Positions 1 through 47,030 of a stretch of 64,000 bases of DNA are shown here, piece after piece. The notes beneath the pieces were generated by a model. The model searched no databases, was not told the DNA's origin, and saw only the letters and a list, made by a program, of their open reading frames with translations. Numbering within the stretch: position 1 is the stretch's first letter; each line of letters starts with the position of its first letter. Source of the DNA: Synaphobranchus kaupii (Eukaryota > Chordata > Actinopteri > Anguilliformes > Synaphobranchidae); the NCBI GenBank assembly GCA_029718625.1, contig CM056377.1:95844998-95908997 (forward strand). Reading direction: 5' to 3'. The position numbers were made by a program, and so were the translations under genes.

Positions 1-22358
<22,358 letters not shown>

Positions 22359-22496
22359 TTTGCCCCTATCACAGAATCCCGTGTTGCCACGAATATGTAC
22401 TATAATTGTCACACTACTGTCTACTTTGTGCAATATTTCATAATTGACTAGCTAAATATTAACGCCGCTGTTCGCTGGTGTTGCTAGGGGCCGACA

Positions 22497-22516
22497 GTAA
22501 TCGTCCCAGCATGCAA
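22497..22516. promoter_or_regulatory. ZNF143/Staf-like promoter site upstream of KIFAP3
   Basis: The sequence GTAATCGTCCCAGCATGCAA resembles the extended vertebrate promoter motif built on TCCCAGCATGC, which is bound by ZNF143. It lies about 140 bases upstream of the KIFAP3 start codon, in the position expected of a core promoter. Position and match are seen; binding is inferred. Confidence 0.5.
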
Positions 22517-23039
22517 TCGTGAACCTTCACTAAAAGAGAGGGGCAGCGCATCTTTCGACTGTAAACATTTTTAAATTCTACGCCTCCCACAGGACTGGAG
22601 GAGAAGACTTGCAAAATGCAACAAATAAGCTCCGCTTTAAAAATATAGTGAAATAAAAATTGAATTTATAGGTGTACATGTTTTAGCCAATATTTTGACT
22701 TACCTCTTGGTGTCAGGGCTACGAAGCGTCTGTCGTCTGTTAAGAGATGTGCTTGTAATTATTTGAATAATTCTGCAGGATTTTACCATGGGCGAATATT
22801 CCTTGAGTTCTATTTTGCAGGGATACATCTGATTTTCATTGAATGTTTAATTTCAGTTTAATTTTAACTAATAAATGTAAATGAGTGGATCTGATAGTTG
22901 ATGTAACGTGTACTTTGTCTAATAAAATGTTGTTTTTAATCACGATACTGTTACTGTTTTACTTATATTTATTTTAATTTAAAATAGCCCAATGTTAAGA
23001 GCTGAGAAAGTGTTAGGACAGTGACACATTTGTTGTTGT

Positions 23040-23280
23040 TTTGGCCCTGTAATCCAGCACATTAGATTTGAAATGGAACAGTGACTATAAGGTTAAAGTG
23101 CAGAGGGTTTTTCCATCCATATCGTGTGAACCATGTAGCAATTGTAGCCCCATTTTAGGGCACCAAAAGTAATTGGACAAATTAACATAAACTTAAATAA
23201 AGTCATCATATTTAATATTTGGGTGCATATCCTTTGCATGCCATGACTTCCTGATGTCTGTGACCCAACAACATCAAAAG
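23040..23280. mobile_element. Tc1-like element fragment
   Basis: The phrases TTTTGGCCCTGTAATCCAGC and GGGCACCAAAAGTAATTGGA, with the adjoining ACAAATTAACATAA, are recognisable as the non-coding portion of a widespread fish Tc1-like repeat. The rest of the element is missing. It joins sequence (ACATCAAAAGACTCTTGATA) that resembles the inner arm sequence of the 3188-5215 element. Confidence 0.5.
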
Positions 23281-23325
23281 ACTCTTGATATCTTATTTTC
23301 AGTTTTAACAGTTTTACATAGTTCT

Positions 23326-23565
23326 CATTACATTACATTACATTACAGGCATTTAGCAGACGCTCTTATCCAGAGCAACTTACACAACTTCTTATTACAT
23401 CGTACTACATTTATCAATTCATACAGCTGGATATATACTGAAGCAATTCAGGTTAGGTACCTTGCTCAAGGGTACAACAGCAGTGTCCTACCTGGGAATT
23501 GAACCTGCAACCTTTCATTTACAAGTCCAGTTCCTTAACCATTATACTACACTGCCACCCCAGTT
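23326..23565 (-). mobile_element. tRNA-derived SINE (V-SINE-like)
   Basis: On the minus strand the head shows an A-box-like GGCAGTGTAGTATAATGG and a B box GGTTGCAGGTTCAATTCC. The tail reads AGAGCGTCTGCTAAATG and ends in (TGTAA)n, seen on the plus strand as ATTAC repeats. The arrangement is that of a complete tRNA-derived SINE. Confidence 0.8.
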
Positions 23566-25092
23566 CTCCTGTTATCTGCTGTTATAATTCCCCAACAGAA
23601 ATCAGGACACAGCTAATTCAGCAACCTGCTCTAGTAACCTGCTAATGCTGACTGTAATTCTGATTGACCTTTATTTATTGATGTATTTGTAAGGTAGATT
23701 AATCCAAACAAAATGTTTATGCTTGAGAAACTACCTTGTAACAAGAAGTAATCACCATGTCTTTATATTAATTGTATGATGCAAACCTAAATTTAAATGT
23801 AGTTAACAAATGGTTTGCATTTTGATAATCTTTATATAAAATTTCAAGAAATGCTGTAGGGAGAATCGTCTTTGTGAGTGCTGTAGTAACACGCCCCGGG
23901 TCTGGTTTTGAATCCAGTAAATGCCCCTGCTAACTGTAGCCAACAGCCCCACAAGGCAATGCTCATCTGGCCATAGCATTGCCCAGGGAAAGCTACCATC
24001 GGCAGGGTTGTCCCCACCTCACTACCGAAGAGCAAACCCTTCAGACACCAGCAGCCTCCCTGCCCCTGCTCTTCCAATAAAATGACTGCTCAGCCGGTTA
24101 ATACACTTATTTTGCTGCTCCCTCCTGACTTGATAAAGGACATTGAAGCAATGGGACAGGCCTATGAATACAAAAAATTATTGCTCTCTAAATGTTTTTT
24201 TTTTAATATAGCTTAAATTCTAATAAAATGGAAGTTCACTAGTTATAACTTAGGGGTTTCAAAGCACACCTTAAACAGTTTAGGGCCAACAAATCTAATC
24301 TTTTTTGTCCATAGGCCTGTATGTTTGATTAACTGTTGTGCAGGATTGATGGGTAACAGGTATCTCTCCACTGCCCAAGGCCTGGTCAGTGTGCTACTGG
24401 CAGGAGAAGGAGGACTGCATGGTCAGTTATAGAAACAGAAACTACATACACCAGAAATGCTGAGAGGACAAAAATGGAGAGGGAGGGAGTCATCTTCCCT
24501 CCGATTGTGTGACTCCCTTCTGATTCTTCATCTGAGTCTAAAAATAAATATCAGTGAAAATTTGGAGGACTTTTTTTTTACTGTGGACAGGGAGAGGGAA
24601 CTCTAAACGTGAGAAAATGTTTGCATGCCTTTTCTTTATAGGGGGTTGGAATGGGGCTCAGAAGTAAACACCATCCTTTTAAACGCACTGTAAGAATTCT
24701 AAAGCTCCTATGCTGACAAACATGAGAAGGATCCAGTAACCTATGGTGATTCTAAGAATAGTTGCAATGTGAATTCCCTGTCAGCTTTGGAGTTAATGTA
24801 TGTCCCGCCATGTGTTCTGGTATTTGTGGGTCAAAAGTCCGGAATCCATTTAGTCTGTCTATTTGAGCAGTGAGAAGAGAGTGACTGTCCAGGTCACAGA
24901 TAGTGTTGCTCCTCACTGAGCAGCTGACCCTTTAAGCCATGGAAGGTCTGATCAGTTACCATGATGGTGCCAAAGTCCTGCAGATATAGCAGTGACAGTA
25001 CCCCTGCCAGTGCCACGGGATCACACACAGCTCACACACACAAGGACACACAGACACACGGCAGTCTTGGCTCTCTGAACTACACAGCAAGC

Positions 25093-36745
<11,653 letters not shown>

Positions 36746-37714
36746 TGTCCACAGCAGACCTTTTTTTGCAGAATGACCAACATGTAGGAGAATAATATCT
36801 TCTCACAAATTTCTAAAGAATTGCTTACATATTAATTTCACTTCATCAAATGCACACACAGAAGTCTTTTCAAAACAGGCTTCTGTGGATGCTTACAGCA
36901 TGGAGATTTCCACAGTAGCACTAAAGTGTCCAGAAAGGTAAATCCCCAGAGAATCTGATTCATGGCAATGTATTTTCATACATTTAATATTTTTTGTTGT
37001 TTCAGTCATTCCCATTGCTCAGTCACACCATAGCCATTCCCTTATTCCACATTAAATGTTCAGGCAGAGATAAAGTAACTGAGCAAACTTTCAACGGGTT
37101 CAATCCCAAGATGTAAAAAAAATAATGCGCCCTCCACATGCAAAATATTTTACACAGCAAATGTTTACACATCCTCGTGGACAATATGTTTACTAGATCA
37201 ACCCAAACCTCTGGCTTTACAGCAAACTCACCTCACCATACAAACACTACAATAACGTGTTTTATAAGAATCTTCTGTGGATGTTTGTTCCAGACATAGT
37301 AACAGTTTATTGTATGCATCCCTGTACCTCATTTCCTTAGTAAGACCAACTCATGCACTCATGCCATTTATGACAAATAGATAAAAGCACTACTAACATG
37401 CACTAATATCCTTCAACCACCAAAAGATCTTGATGAGGGTGGAACTGTTTATTATATTTCACAAATCAAGGACACTTAACTTCTACAGTTATTCAGCATG
37501 AATAGGACTTGGGCTCATCCAGTGTATATTCCCAGATTGAAAAATTAAGAGTAAACTTCAGAGGGTGGAATGCTTGCAATCACCTTCAAAAAAGGATTCT
37601 CTATTTGTTGTCGGTCAGTGCATATTGCTCTATAATTGCATAGCCCTCTATAATTGCATTATTATAAACTAATAATTTGCCGATTTGAAGGAATATACAT
37701 TACATAATTATTAT

Positions 37715-38165
37715 AATTTTTTTAAAATTCCCCACCCATTTTCTCCCCAATTTGAAATGCCCAATTGCATACAGCTGTGCTCATGCTGTAATCTCTGCAG
37801 CCGATGCGGGGAAGTGTAGACAAGCACACACTCTCCTCTGAAGCATGTGATCTCACCAGCTGCTTCTTTTAATGCCAGAGCTGACAAGCCAGGCTTGCAC
37901 AGATATGAGTTGGAGGAAGATGCTTCACGTGCAGCTTTTGCATGCAGACTGTGGGCGCCCGATCAACCAGTGGGGGTCGATAGAGAGTGATGATATGTGG
38001 ATTCCAGCCGACTGAACCCTCCCTAACCCTGGGCGAAGCTACAGCCAATTATTAGTGTCACCCTGCAGGGCTAACAGCCAGTCAGGTTTTGATCCAGGAC
38101 TATGGGGCCCTTCCATGTACTAGAACATTGCCTTAACCATATGAGCCACCCTACAATCCTAGATA
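37715..38165 (-). mobile_element. tRNA-type SINE
   Basis: On the minus strand the head GGTGGCTCATATGGTTAAGG (A-box-like) and GGATCAAAACC (B-box-like) is followed by a body and by a tail ending CAAATTGGGGAGAAAATGGG, a 3' end seen on several fish SINEs. The copy is somewhat diverged. Confidence 0.65.
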
Positions 38166-41100
38166 CTTTACATTTTGCATCCAGGTGTACATATTGTTGG
38201 TTTATTTTTTTCCTATAATATCACAGAAAATGATATTCAGTGGTATGACAATGATATGTGAATTGAATTTCCTTTTGTGGTTTATTTGTTTCTACGCTGA
38301 TATTCCTAAAAGCTATTGTCTGATATTACAGTAGCTATACATCATAAAATATGTTTTTTATTGTTTCTGATCATGTCCTTACCGTTGTATTAATGGTTCA
38401 CTGGTTTTTCACTGTCATTCATTGACATAAAAAGAACCACATAATTTAGTTATGCGCATAAAATGAAATATTGAGAAATTATGTTTTGATTTGGAAACGA
38501 TTTGGTTTGAGATTTTTAGACACTGACGTTTGGAATTTAAGTTTGCAAACAGATCTGAGTTCTGGGAGCAGTGCCTGTGTGTGAAGTGATGGAAGTGCAT
38601 GTGTGTTTGTGTGTGTGTGTTTTTTTTTTGTTTTTTTTGAGGGGGAGGGGCAGGGGTGGTGTGAGGGGAGGGAGTCAGGAGTCAGTCAGGTGCAACAAAC
38701 TGAAAAATGGCCTCAGTCTCAGCCTCACTCAAATATGAATGGATCAAATATGAAAAGAAAAACACATTTTAAAATTGACTTAACTATGAAGGAAACAATG
38801 TTGTACTTGGAAACCTTTTATCAAATGAGGTACTTTTTAGTGATTTCTGGAGGAGCGGGAACAGATGACGTCCCAATCTAGAAATAGATCCAGTTGGAGA
38901 GTTCACTGGGGCAAGCATGTCATAACCGCAGGGCTGTTTCTGTGACAAGTCATTTTCATTGTCTGTGCCTAGTAGAAGTTATTAAAGAGGGATCATCTTA
39001 ATTGTTTTCTAAATGTTATTTCTGGTGCCATGTGCTTCCAGTTAGAGCCCAGGCATAGGGAGGGATGACATCATCACACTCATAACAGGAAATAGCTTTG
39101 CGTGATTCTGTGAGGTAAAGCACTTTAAAACAGAAAGGTATAAATACAAAGAAGAAACAATTTTCTTGTAATGATGAGGCACTTTGCTGAATATGAACAA
39201 TGTGCAATTTATTTTTCAGACATTAAAATGCAAGAAAATGCAAAGCTTGACAGATTTTCTATATATTTCACAATATGCAGCCATAAATAATGGATTAGTA
39301 AGTTTTAATATTGACAACTTTTTTAGAAAGTCTGATCAAAGAACACACTCATCATGCGATCAAAACAATGATCCAGTATGTGAAAAGCTTTACCTATTTT
39401 TATCTATAAAAACAAAAACTGCACGTCTCCAAAATGTATTTTTTTGACCATAAGGATACTTTTATTTTTCGGTACATACTTTCCGTAGAAAATTTGTATG
39501 ATGGTACAGTTGATGTATTTTTTGTGCTTGTTTTATATTTTGATAGATTTAATAGAAGATATTACATGCGCCTTTCCCAAATGTGATTGCCACAAGTGAA
39601 GGAAGTTAATCCACTGTTTTAATGGCAATTTATGGTAGACCTACAGCTAATACTAGGGGTAATTGTAAATAAACGAACATTTCTGACATTTGTGAAGAAC
39701 ATATCTCTTCTGAAAAAACTGTTTCAAGTCTGAACAATCATCTGGATTGACTTGTGATTTTTTCCTCATATTGTTTGGCGTTCTTAGAAATGCAAACTAA
39801 AAGAGTACAAAGAATGGTGCTAAAAAGGAGCATTGCTCTGTATAGACATTGAACTCTGGCCAATTCACCACCAGTTACATTAAAAGGCCTTGGTGACCTT
39901 AAAATGAGCGAGTGCTTTTGCATGAAAATAGATAATTGAGATCTTCTGAAATAGTTATAATCACGTTTGTAAGTATTTTTCAACCAGCAATCAAAAACCA
40001 CATTGTTTAGGTAAATTACTTTCAGATGGACTTTTGAGATAGAAGAGTACAATTGTTACCAGTTTAGCAGACAATGGTCCCTTTTTATCTGCCTTGGCTT
40101 TGATTCAAGCTTGTCAAAAGTGATCTTCATAAATGCATTATGTTTCCTCAAATATTCAGACTGAATGCCCCAGTGGAATGTTTGAAGTTGCACAAAATTG
40201 ACTAGAGTGCTGTTCTTGAAACGCCCCATGAATGGATGGTTTATAAATGGGAAAGTGGTTAAAAACTGTGTCCAAATGTTCCAGAAAGATCCCAACAGAC
40301 TTCTGAGAGTATAGTAATGGCGCGATGTGATATACGCTACATTCCCTTTTAAACTGTGCCTTTTGAAAAGTATAGGCTTCCACATCCTTTAGGAATTAAA
40401 GTTCAAAGTGCCCAAAAGTTTAATTTATGCTTTTCCAATGTATGTGCAAAATACAAGGAGGCAAGATGGAGTCAAATATACAGTCACCTTTTCAGTACTG
40501 GTTAGTGGCCTTGACATTCAGTGCCATCAGTTTTAATGGATCTCATTTTCACAGGTTTAACTGAACACGGATTTGAATTCATTAGTTAAACTCACACTAA
40601 TACATCCAGTCATATACCTACAAAATAAGGAAGTGATCCAAACACATGGTGTCTCACACAGCAAAACATCAATTGCCTGCATTCATGAAAGTGCACTGCA
40701 GATATAAGAAAATACATGTTGCCGAAATCTTTAGTGAATACTAATATTATATAATAATAAATTATATAATAATAAAAGAAAAAATATTTTTAAAATAATC
40801 AAATCACACACCATAAATTACAGAAATAAAAACTGACAGAACCAAAATATATAGTTCAACTATGAAGTTAAGCAGAGGCTGTGGTATCGACATTGTAAAT
40901 GTGGTACCAACAGATTAAATGCCCAAGAAGATTAACAATAATAAAAATTAATGATAAATCTGTTTTTACAATCAACAGTTTTGCATTTGCATCCAATAGA
41001 TATGTTGAAAATGCAACCATACATTGATTTGAGCATTATAAGGAGAGCTCTAAACTTATTCTATTCGACAGTTCATAATGTGTGGCAGGGCTTAATTACC

Positions 41101-41264
41101 AATACTTACATAACATTGATATTTGATATTTAATTGAGTTGCATGCAGGGTGTCAGCAACAAATGGTGCTGATATCAGTTATTCCTAAACTATGATTCAT
41201 ACGTTCAATATGATTCACACATAACACATGTAAAGCTGGTGGATTTCACCTCCAGTCTATTTTT

Positions 41265-41301
41265 TTGGGGGGTGGGGGGGTGGGGGGGGGGGGGGGGGGG
41301 G
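41265..41301 (+). repeat. G-rich tract, quadruplex-capable
   Basis: Runs of 6, 7 and about 21 G are separated by single T bases. Such a sequence can form G-quadruplexes. It is probably a simple expansion. Confidence 0.85.
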
Positions 41302-42027
41302 TACTTGAATGCTGATACACTGATAGCTGCTTAACAATTTATTACATTAATAACTCTTGAAGTTTAAAAAAAATTGAGCAAAATATTTGGAAAATGAAAT
41401 ATTCAGAAATGTCTTATTGAACCTTGTTTCCTAAGTGCCCAAATTTTAAAAAAGCGTATATGCTTTGGAAAAACAAAGGTATCATTTTTAATTCCCATTT
41501 GGCAAGAACAGATGAACCTAAACATTTTCCTTGGTCCCTTTGGAAGAAGAACATACTCTGAGATTGATCGGAAACATGTGGATGGGGGCGATGGATGTGG
41601 GGAGGGGGTTATCATGTTCTTGGCAGAGGTGCTGAGCCTGCGGCCTCCTGAACTGTTTTAACCCCAGGGAACCTTGGATGACCAGGCTGGCAGCACCGCG
41701 CGGCTGAACATCTGCCTCTCTGGAGACATATTTACAGCACATGTTCACAGAGTGGGAGGGGCCTCCCCTCCCTCGCACACAACGGCTGACCATCGGGAGC
41801 ATGTGCTTCAGAGGCGCCTTGCCCAGGATGGCTGACCAGTCAGGAAGGCACACTTTGTGAGAGACCACAGACTCATTGCCAGCGTGCAGGGAATGAGCTG
41901 ACAGATATAAACGGCAACAAACAGAAAATGTGCCTCAAAGACCTGCGCCCACCTTCTCCTTGCATTTTTACTGTCAGGCACTTTTAATTGCTGAGCTGAC
42001 TAAATCACCAAAGTGCCAGTGCCTGTG

Positions 42028-42052
42028 CGTGCGTGCGTGCGTGCGTGCGTGT
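42028..42052. repeat. (GTGC)n microsatellite
   Basis: Six tetranucleotide units of GCGT/GTGC. Confidence 0.9.
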
Positions 42053-42379
42053 CGTCCAACAGTAAAAGCTAAGTGTGCATTTCCATACTACCAACACTCA
42101 CAGCTGGAAATGAATTGTAGTGGTGAGGATTTAAGGAAAATTACATGTGCAAGTGCATGCATTAATTCATTCCAATTTGGTATAACAAACACCTCATTTA
42201 ATTGCACGAATTGAAGTTTAACTATCAGCTACCCAATTAGATTAAGAAGAAAAAAAAACAAACCCTATTACGGTCAGGGATTTTGTTGTCAAAAACATGT
42301 GGAAGCACATTTCTGAAGCGGTTTTTTTTTTGTACCTCTGGAAGGAACACTCCTCATGCTGGTTTCAATTCCATAACCT

Positions 42380-42960
42380 TTCAGATCACAAAATAATGAG
42401 TCAAAATGGCTCCCACATGCACATTATGCCCGCTGAATCATTTTCCACCAAACCAATTTACCTCCATGATTAAATCTTTTTTTCCAAGTTGAGTCACAAG
42501 GCTCAGCCAGTATTTGGATGGGCCAGGGGAACCTTGCAGCGAGTGCTCTGGTGTTGGATGCATGCGAAAGCAAAGCCATTCCATTAAATCAGGGGAGGCT
42601 TTAAAAAAAAGAATACCTTTAATAGCAGGTATTTCCTGCCTCTTGATCTAAGGAGGCACAACACATTTCTCTCCACAGGGTACAGCCTTATAATAAGTTG
42701 CGGTTTGATGCCAGTTTATTATTCAATTTTTAGGGCAGCTCAACCCCCCCCCAAAAAACAAGTATTTCTGCTTCAATTTGAGGCACGGGAGGGTGTCTGG
42801 CTGGAAAGAGAGTGACGGCCAAAAGCTTTCTCAGCTCTCTGTAATGCTCACCCCCACACAGAGTTTTTCAAAGTGGCTGTTCCAGCATGTTCCAGCTCTT
42901 CAGACATCCTCAGATGAGAGGTAGCTTGCGTATTCACCAAGGGGAAAACAGGATGTGAAT
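42380..42960. other. Possible conserved non-coding block
   Basis: The block is non-repetitive, with TTAAAT/ATTAAA cores and GC-balanced stretches unlike the surrounding AT-rich DNA. No coding potential is evident. Confidence 0.25.
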
Positions 42961-43479
42961 TTTAAGACCACACTTAAAGTAGTTTATTATGTAGTAACAT
43001 TGTTCAAATGCGTTCTTAGCCTTATTATACACGAGGAGAACATTGAAAACCCAACTATAACAGTGAAGAATTGGATTCACATGTGTGACGTACTCACAAG
43101 TTTGATAAAACATAGCAGTCGCCAGTCTTCTCTGTGTTCATTCACTCTTGGGGTAGTACATTTGATTTTCATGTAATGTATGAAAACCGAATGCATGCTA
43201 TTTGTTTATCCATAAGGCTTGGCCATAATTATAACATTTGTAAAAAAAGAATGCAAAGACAAAGACATTAACTTTTCCTGCCTATTAAACAAACCATGGC
43301 CATATACCACAATGGAACCACAGCGCCCCTTCCCTGTAAACCTTATATTTTGGTATGAAATATGGCTATCAGGGAGACCTTTCTCTGTATAGCCAAACAG
43401 TAGCAACTGGGATTCACAGGCTGGCTGAGAAGATACATTAAACATAAATGTTTATGGGCCTGGTAAGCTTCAGATTCTA

Positions 43480-43900
43480 AAAGCTTACAGTCCGCTTATT
43501 GCTTCTTCAACTTGTCTGAGCACTCCGCAGCCCCCTCTGCAGTGAGGGGCTGGAGCCAAGTCCAATAGCTATTAGAACACATACAGCAGTAATCAAGCTA
43601 ACAGGCAATATTACGCCAGCTAATTTGATAGCCATTTATGTGATTTATGACTGGTTACTGTGTGTGAAATATGACTTTGATAATGATTACAAATGGAGGT
43701 GCCGAAGTCTGGTTTGCGAAACTTTGTATCTGTAGGTTGTGAAAAGCCTGACCACTTTGGCACAGCACAGCGCCATTAAAGACACGTGAAAATAGTTGCG
43801 GCGTGCCAGTTGTGAGAACTGTAAACTCATTCCATACAGCAGTGACTGGATCACTGTCCCAGTGGTTTGTTGTAATTGTATGAAAGCTCATTTCATGCAG
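43480..43900. other. Possible conserved non-coding block
   Basis: It contains dense homeodomain- and Sox-type cores (TAATCAAG, GCTAATTTGATAG, GATAATGATTAC) in a non-repetitive setting. There is no coding potential. Confidence 0.28.
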
Positions 43901-44612
43901 GTGGCCTCAGTGACAGACAGACAGAGCTATGTCTGTACATGGATGCTCATTGTCTCTCTGTTTTTGTTTTCTTCTTCTCTGAACTTAGCTTTTGACCTTT
44001 AAAGACTAAAATGGAAAGCCATAACTAGAAAAGAGGCCTCTTTGTTTTTATTGCATGCCTCTTATTTGGGCCATTCTACAGAAGTCGTGCAAATTGAGGG
44101 TTGGAGAAAAGTGTAAATTTGTATTTTTGCAAAAATTTTTTATATTATATGTGTTACACTTTATCTGAGATACATAAATATACTAGATGTACAGTGCAAT
44201 CACATGTAATTTTTTAAGAATAAGGATGAATTTACTGACTGCTCCTAAATGTCACAACCGAAACATGGTGTAAAACCTGCTTGTGAAATAAAATTACATA
44301 CCCAATTGATAAGTTTAATTCACCCCTTTGAAACATCTTGACTGCTGTTGAATTTGAATCAATTACCCTGAATTTTTAAATCAAATAAAACATTGGATTA
44401 ATAAAATTTAGTGAAAACTCTGTACAAATGTTCTCTATAAAATGGACAGATTTGATCACATGAATTTGATAGATTCTTATTTATGAGATTATATATACCC
44501 TCACCAGCACAATATCTTGGATATTTGATTGATTATTCATATTATTCAAAATTTTAACAAAACAGCAGGTGTTTCGGTTGTGACCACATTGTAGCGGTTG
44601 TGACATCTCTTA

Positions 44613-46152
44613 CTGAAACCTGAATTCCAAAGTTGGGACAGTATACGTAAAATGCAAATAAAAGCAGAAAGCAGTGATTTGTAAAGATATTTAATGTTTT
44701 ACCTTAGCAACTTCACAGATTTTTTGTAAATATATGCTAATTCCGAATTTGATGCCTGCAACACGTTCCAAAAAAGTTGGGACAGGGGTATAAAAAAGAC
44801 TGGGAAGGTTGTGGAATGTTCAAAAAACACCTGTTTGGAACATTCCACAGGTAAATAGGTGAATAGGTGACAGGTCATGCTATCATGACTGGGTATAAAA
44901 GGAGCATCCACGAAGGCTCTGGCATTTACAAGCAAGGATGGGTTCGCCACTTTGTGAAAAACTGCATGAGCGAATAGTCCAACAGTTTCAGAACAACGTT
45001 TCTCAACACACGATTGCAAGGAATTTAGGGATTTCACCATCTACAGTCCATAATATTAGTAAAAGATTCAGAGAATCTGGAGAAAACGGGCAAGGCCGTA
45101 AACCAATATTGAATGCCCGTGACCTTCGATCCTTCAGACAGCATTACATTAAAAACGGCATGCTTCTGTAATGAATATAAACACATGGGCCCGGGAATAC
45201 TTCAGAAAACCATTGTCAGTAAACACAATTTGTCGCTGCATCTACAAATGCAAGTTAAGACTCTACTACCCAAAGCGTAAGCCATATATCAACAACATCC
45301 AGAAATGCCGCCGACTTCTCTGGGCTCATCTGAGATGGACTGATGCAAAGTGGAAACGTGTGCTGTGGTCTGACGAGTCCACCTTTCAAATTGTTTTTGG
45401 AAATAATGGACGTCGTGTTCTCCCGGCCAAAGAGGAAAAGGACCATCTCGATTGTTACCAACACAAGGTTCAAAAGCCAGCGTCTGTCATGGTATTGGGG
45501 TGTTAGTGCCCATGGCATGGGTAACTTGCACATCTGTGAAGGCATCATTAATGCTGAAGGGTACATATGCATTTTGGAGCAACATTTGCTGCGATCTAGA
45601 CAATCGCTTTTTCAGGGACATCCCTGCTTATTTCAGCAAGACAATGCCAAGCCACATTCTGCATGTGTTACAACAGCATGGCTTCGTCGTCAGAGAGTGC
45701 GGGTGCTAGACTGGCCTGCCTGCAGTCCAGACCTGTCTCCCATTGAAAACGTGTGGCGCATTATGAAGCCCAAAATATGACAATGGAGACCCCGGACTGG
45801 TGAGCAGCTGAAGTCTCATATTAAGCAAGAATGGGAAACAATTCTGCTTTCAAAACTACAACAATTAGTGTTGTAGTTCCAAAAAGATTACTGAGTGTTG
45901 TTAAAAGGACAGGTGATGTAACACAAAGGTAAACATGCCCCCGTCCCAAATTTTTTGGGAGGTGTTGCAGGCATCAAATGTAGAATGAGCTGAATAGAAA
46001 ATGAAATGTAGAATAAAGTTGATTAGTTAAAACATTAAATATCTTGTCTTTGTACTGTTTTCAATTGAATACAAAAAGGACTCGCAAATCATTGCTTTCT
46101 GTTTTTATTTACATTTTATACACTGTCCCAACTTTTTTGGAATAGAGGTTTG
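44613..46152 (+). mobile_element. Tc1-like transposon, about 1.54 kb
   Basis: TA lies on both sides (44611-44612, 46153-46154). TIRs of about 200 bp share TTCCAAAAAAGTTGGGACAG-type ends. A transposase frame runs between them on the plus strand. Both TIRs are mutated but recognisable. Confidence 0.88.
44938..45880 (+). pseudogene. Tc1 transposase (broken, catalytic triad retained)
   Basis: The N-terminus MGSPLCEKLHERIVQQFQNN leads to a helix-turn-helix (ISPSTVHNISKRF). One-base changes near 45150 and near 45490 shift the frame, and a TGA at 45778 replaces what is usually an Arg codon. The DDE residues are still present in LWSDESTF, FQQDNAKPHS and PIENVW. The three pieces together cover the normal family length of about 330-340 residues. 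Confidence 0.9.
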
Positions 46153-47030
46153 TACATGTGCATTGATTGTCTCACTATTTATTGTCTTTAATAAGAATTT
46201 ACGGACAAGTGTCACCAACCGAAACAGACCTGTCAAAACAATACCATTTGTTTCAGTAGTGACTGTTTCGGTTGTGACAATTTTGGCTCATTTCGGCCAC
46301 AAAACAAAAGATTTAGCAAGCACATGGTTAGCAACCACTTCTCTGTGCAGATGCACCTTTCTTTTAATCAAATCTACAGTTATGAAATCAACTTTTTTTC
46401 TCTAATATGAAAACTTGGGTGTTTGGGTGTGACGTCATCAGACTCATTTTCATACTTTGAAGGACAATTATATCAAAACGCTAAAACCTAGCTACTCACC
46501 ATGTGGCCTTGATTCATATGAAGGCAGTTTAGAATCTGATTCATATGAATTTCCTGGTTAAAAAAAGGGGTGTGTGGCTACAAGCAGGTTCACTGCACAG
46601 ACTCAAACAGTGTACATTTCGGTTGTGACGTAAAAACTGGGGACAGCATTTTTTCGATAGGTTTTTTGAATTATAAAATTTATTACAAAATAGATTGCAT
46701 TATTTTAACTTATATTTGATAAAAATTAACATGCTTTATTGAATGAGACAAGTCAAATAATTGGCTAAAATATTTTTGGTATTATTTTTTAATGCACCAG
46801 TTTAAGGGTTGATAGTGGGGACAGCCATCTCCCAATAGGAATTTATACTCCCAAGAGTATAAGTGTTGATTTTGGATAAATGTAACTATTATTACTGCAA
46901 TTTATATCTTGGATTATATTAAAACATAACATGATCTAATGAATTATATAGCATTGAAAGATTTTATTGGTCAATTTCTTACTTTTCTCAGAGAGGGACA
47001 GCAATTTGCATGACTTTTGTAGAATGGCCC

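Larger units (their letters stand above)
22359..25092. other. Divergent intergenic interval KIFAP3-NTMT2
   Basis: The 2.7-kb interval separates the two start codons. It should hold the KIFAP3 5' UTR and promoter (near 22360-22620) and the NTMT2 promoter. Repeats at 23040-23280 and 23326-23565 occupy its middle. No TATA box in a convincing position was seen for either gene. Confidence 0.6.
36746..44067. other. Non-coding flank downstream of NTMT2
   Basis: This stretch should begin with the NTMT2 3' UTR, though I see no well-placed AATAAA. It contains a SINE at 37715-38165 and a G-rich tract at 41265-41301. Short open frames in it do not resemble known proteins. Parts of 41560-41900 and 42380-43900 are non-repetitive and may be conserved regulatory DNA. 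Confidence 0.6.
44068..47030. mobile_element. Unclassified TIR element with repeated GTTTCGGTTGTGAC motifs, carrying a nested Tc1
   Basis: The ends GGGCCATTCTACAGAAGTCG and its inverted match (three mismatches in 29 bases) define the element; ATTT lies on both flanks. Without the nested Tc1 it is about 1.4 kb. The motif GTTTCGGTTGTGAC or its complement occurs near 44251, 44571, 44591, 46211, 46264 and 46617, most copies near the two ends. No transposase is recognisable. Confidence 0.72.

Noticed and set aside
24961..25092. An upstream start for NTMT2
   Set aside because: The frame is open, but the added residues are low-complexity and the family start coincides with 25093.
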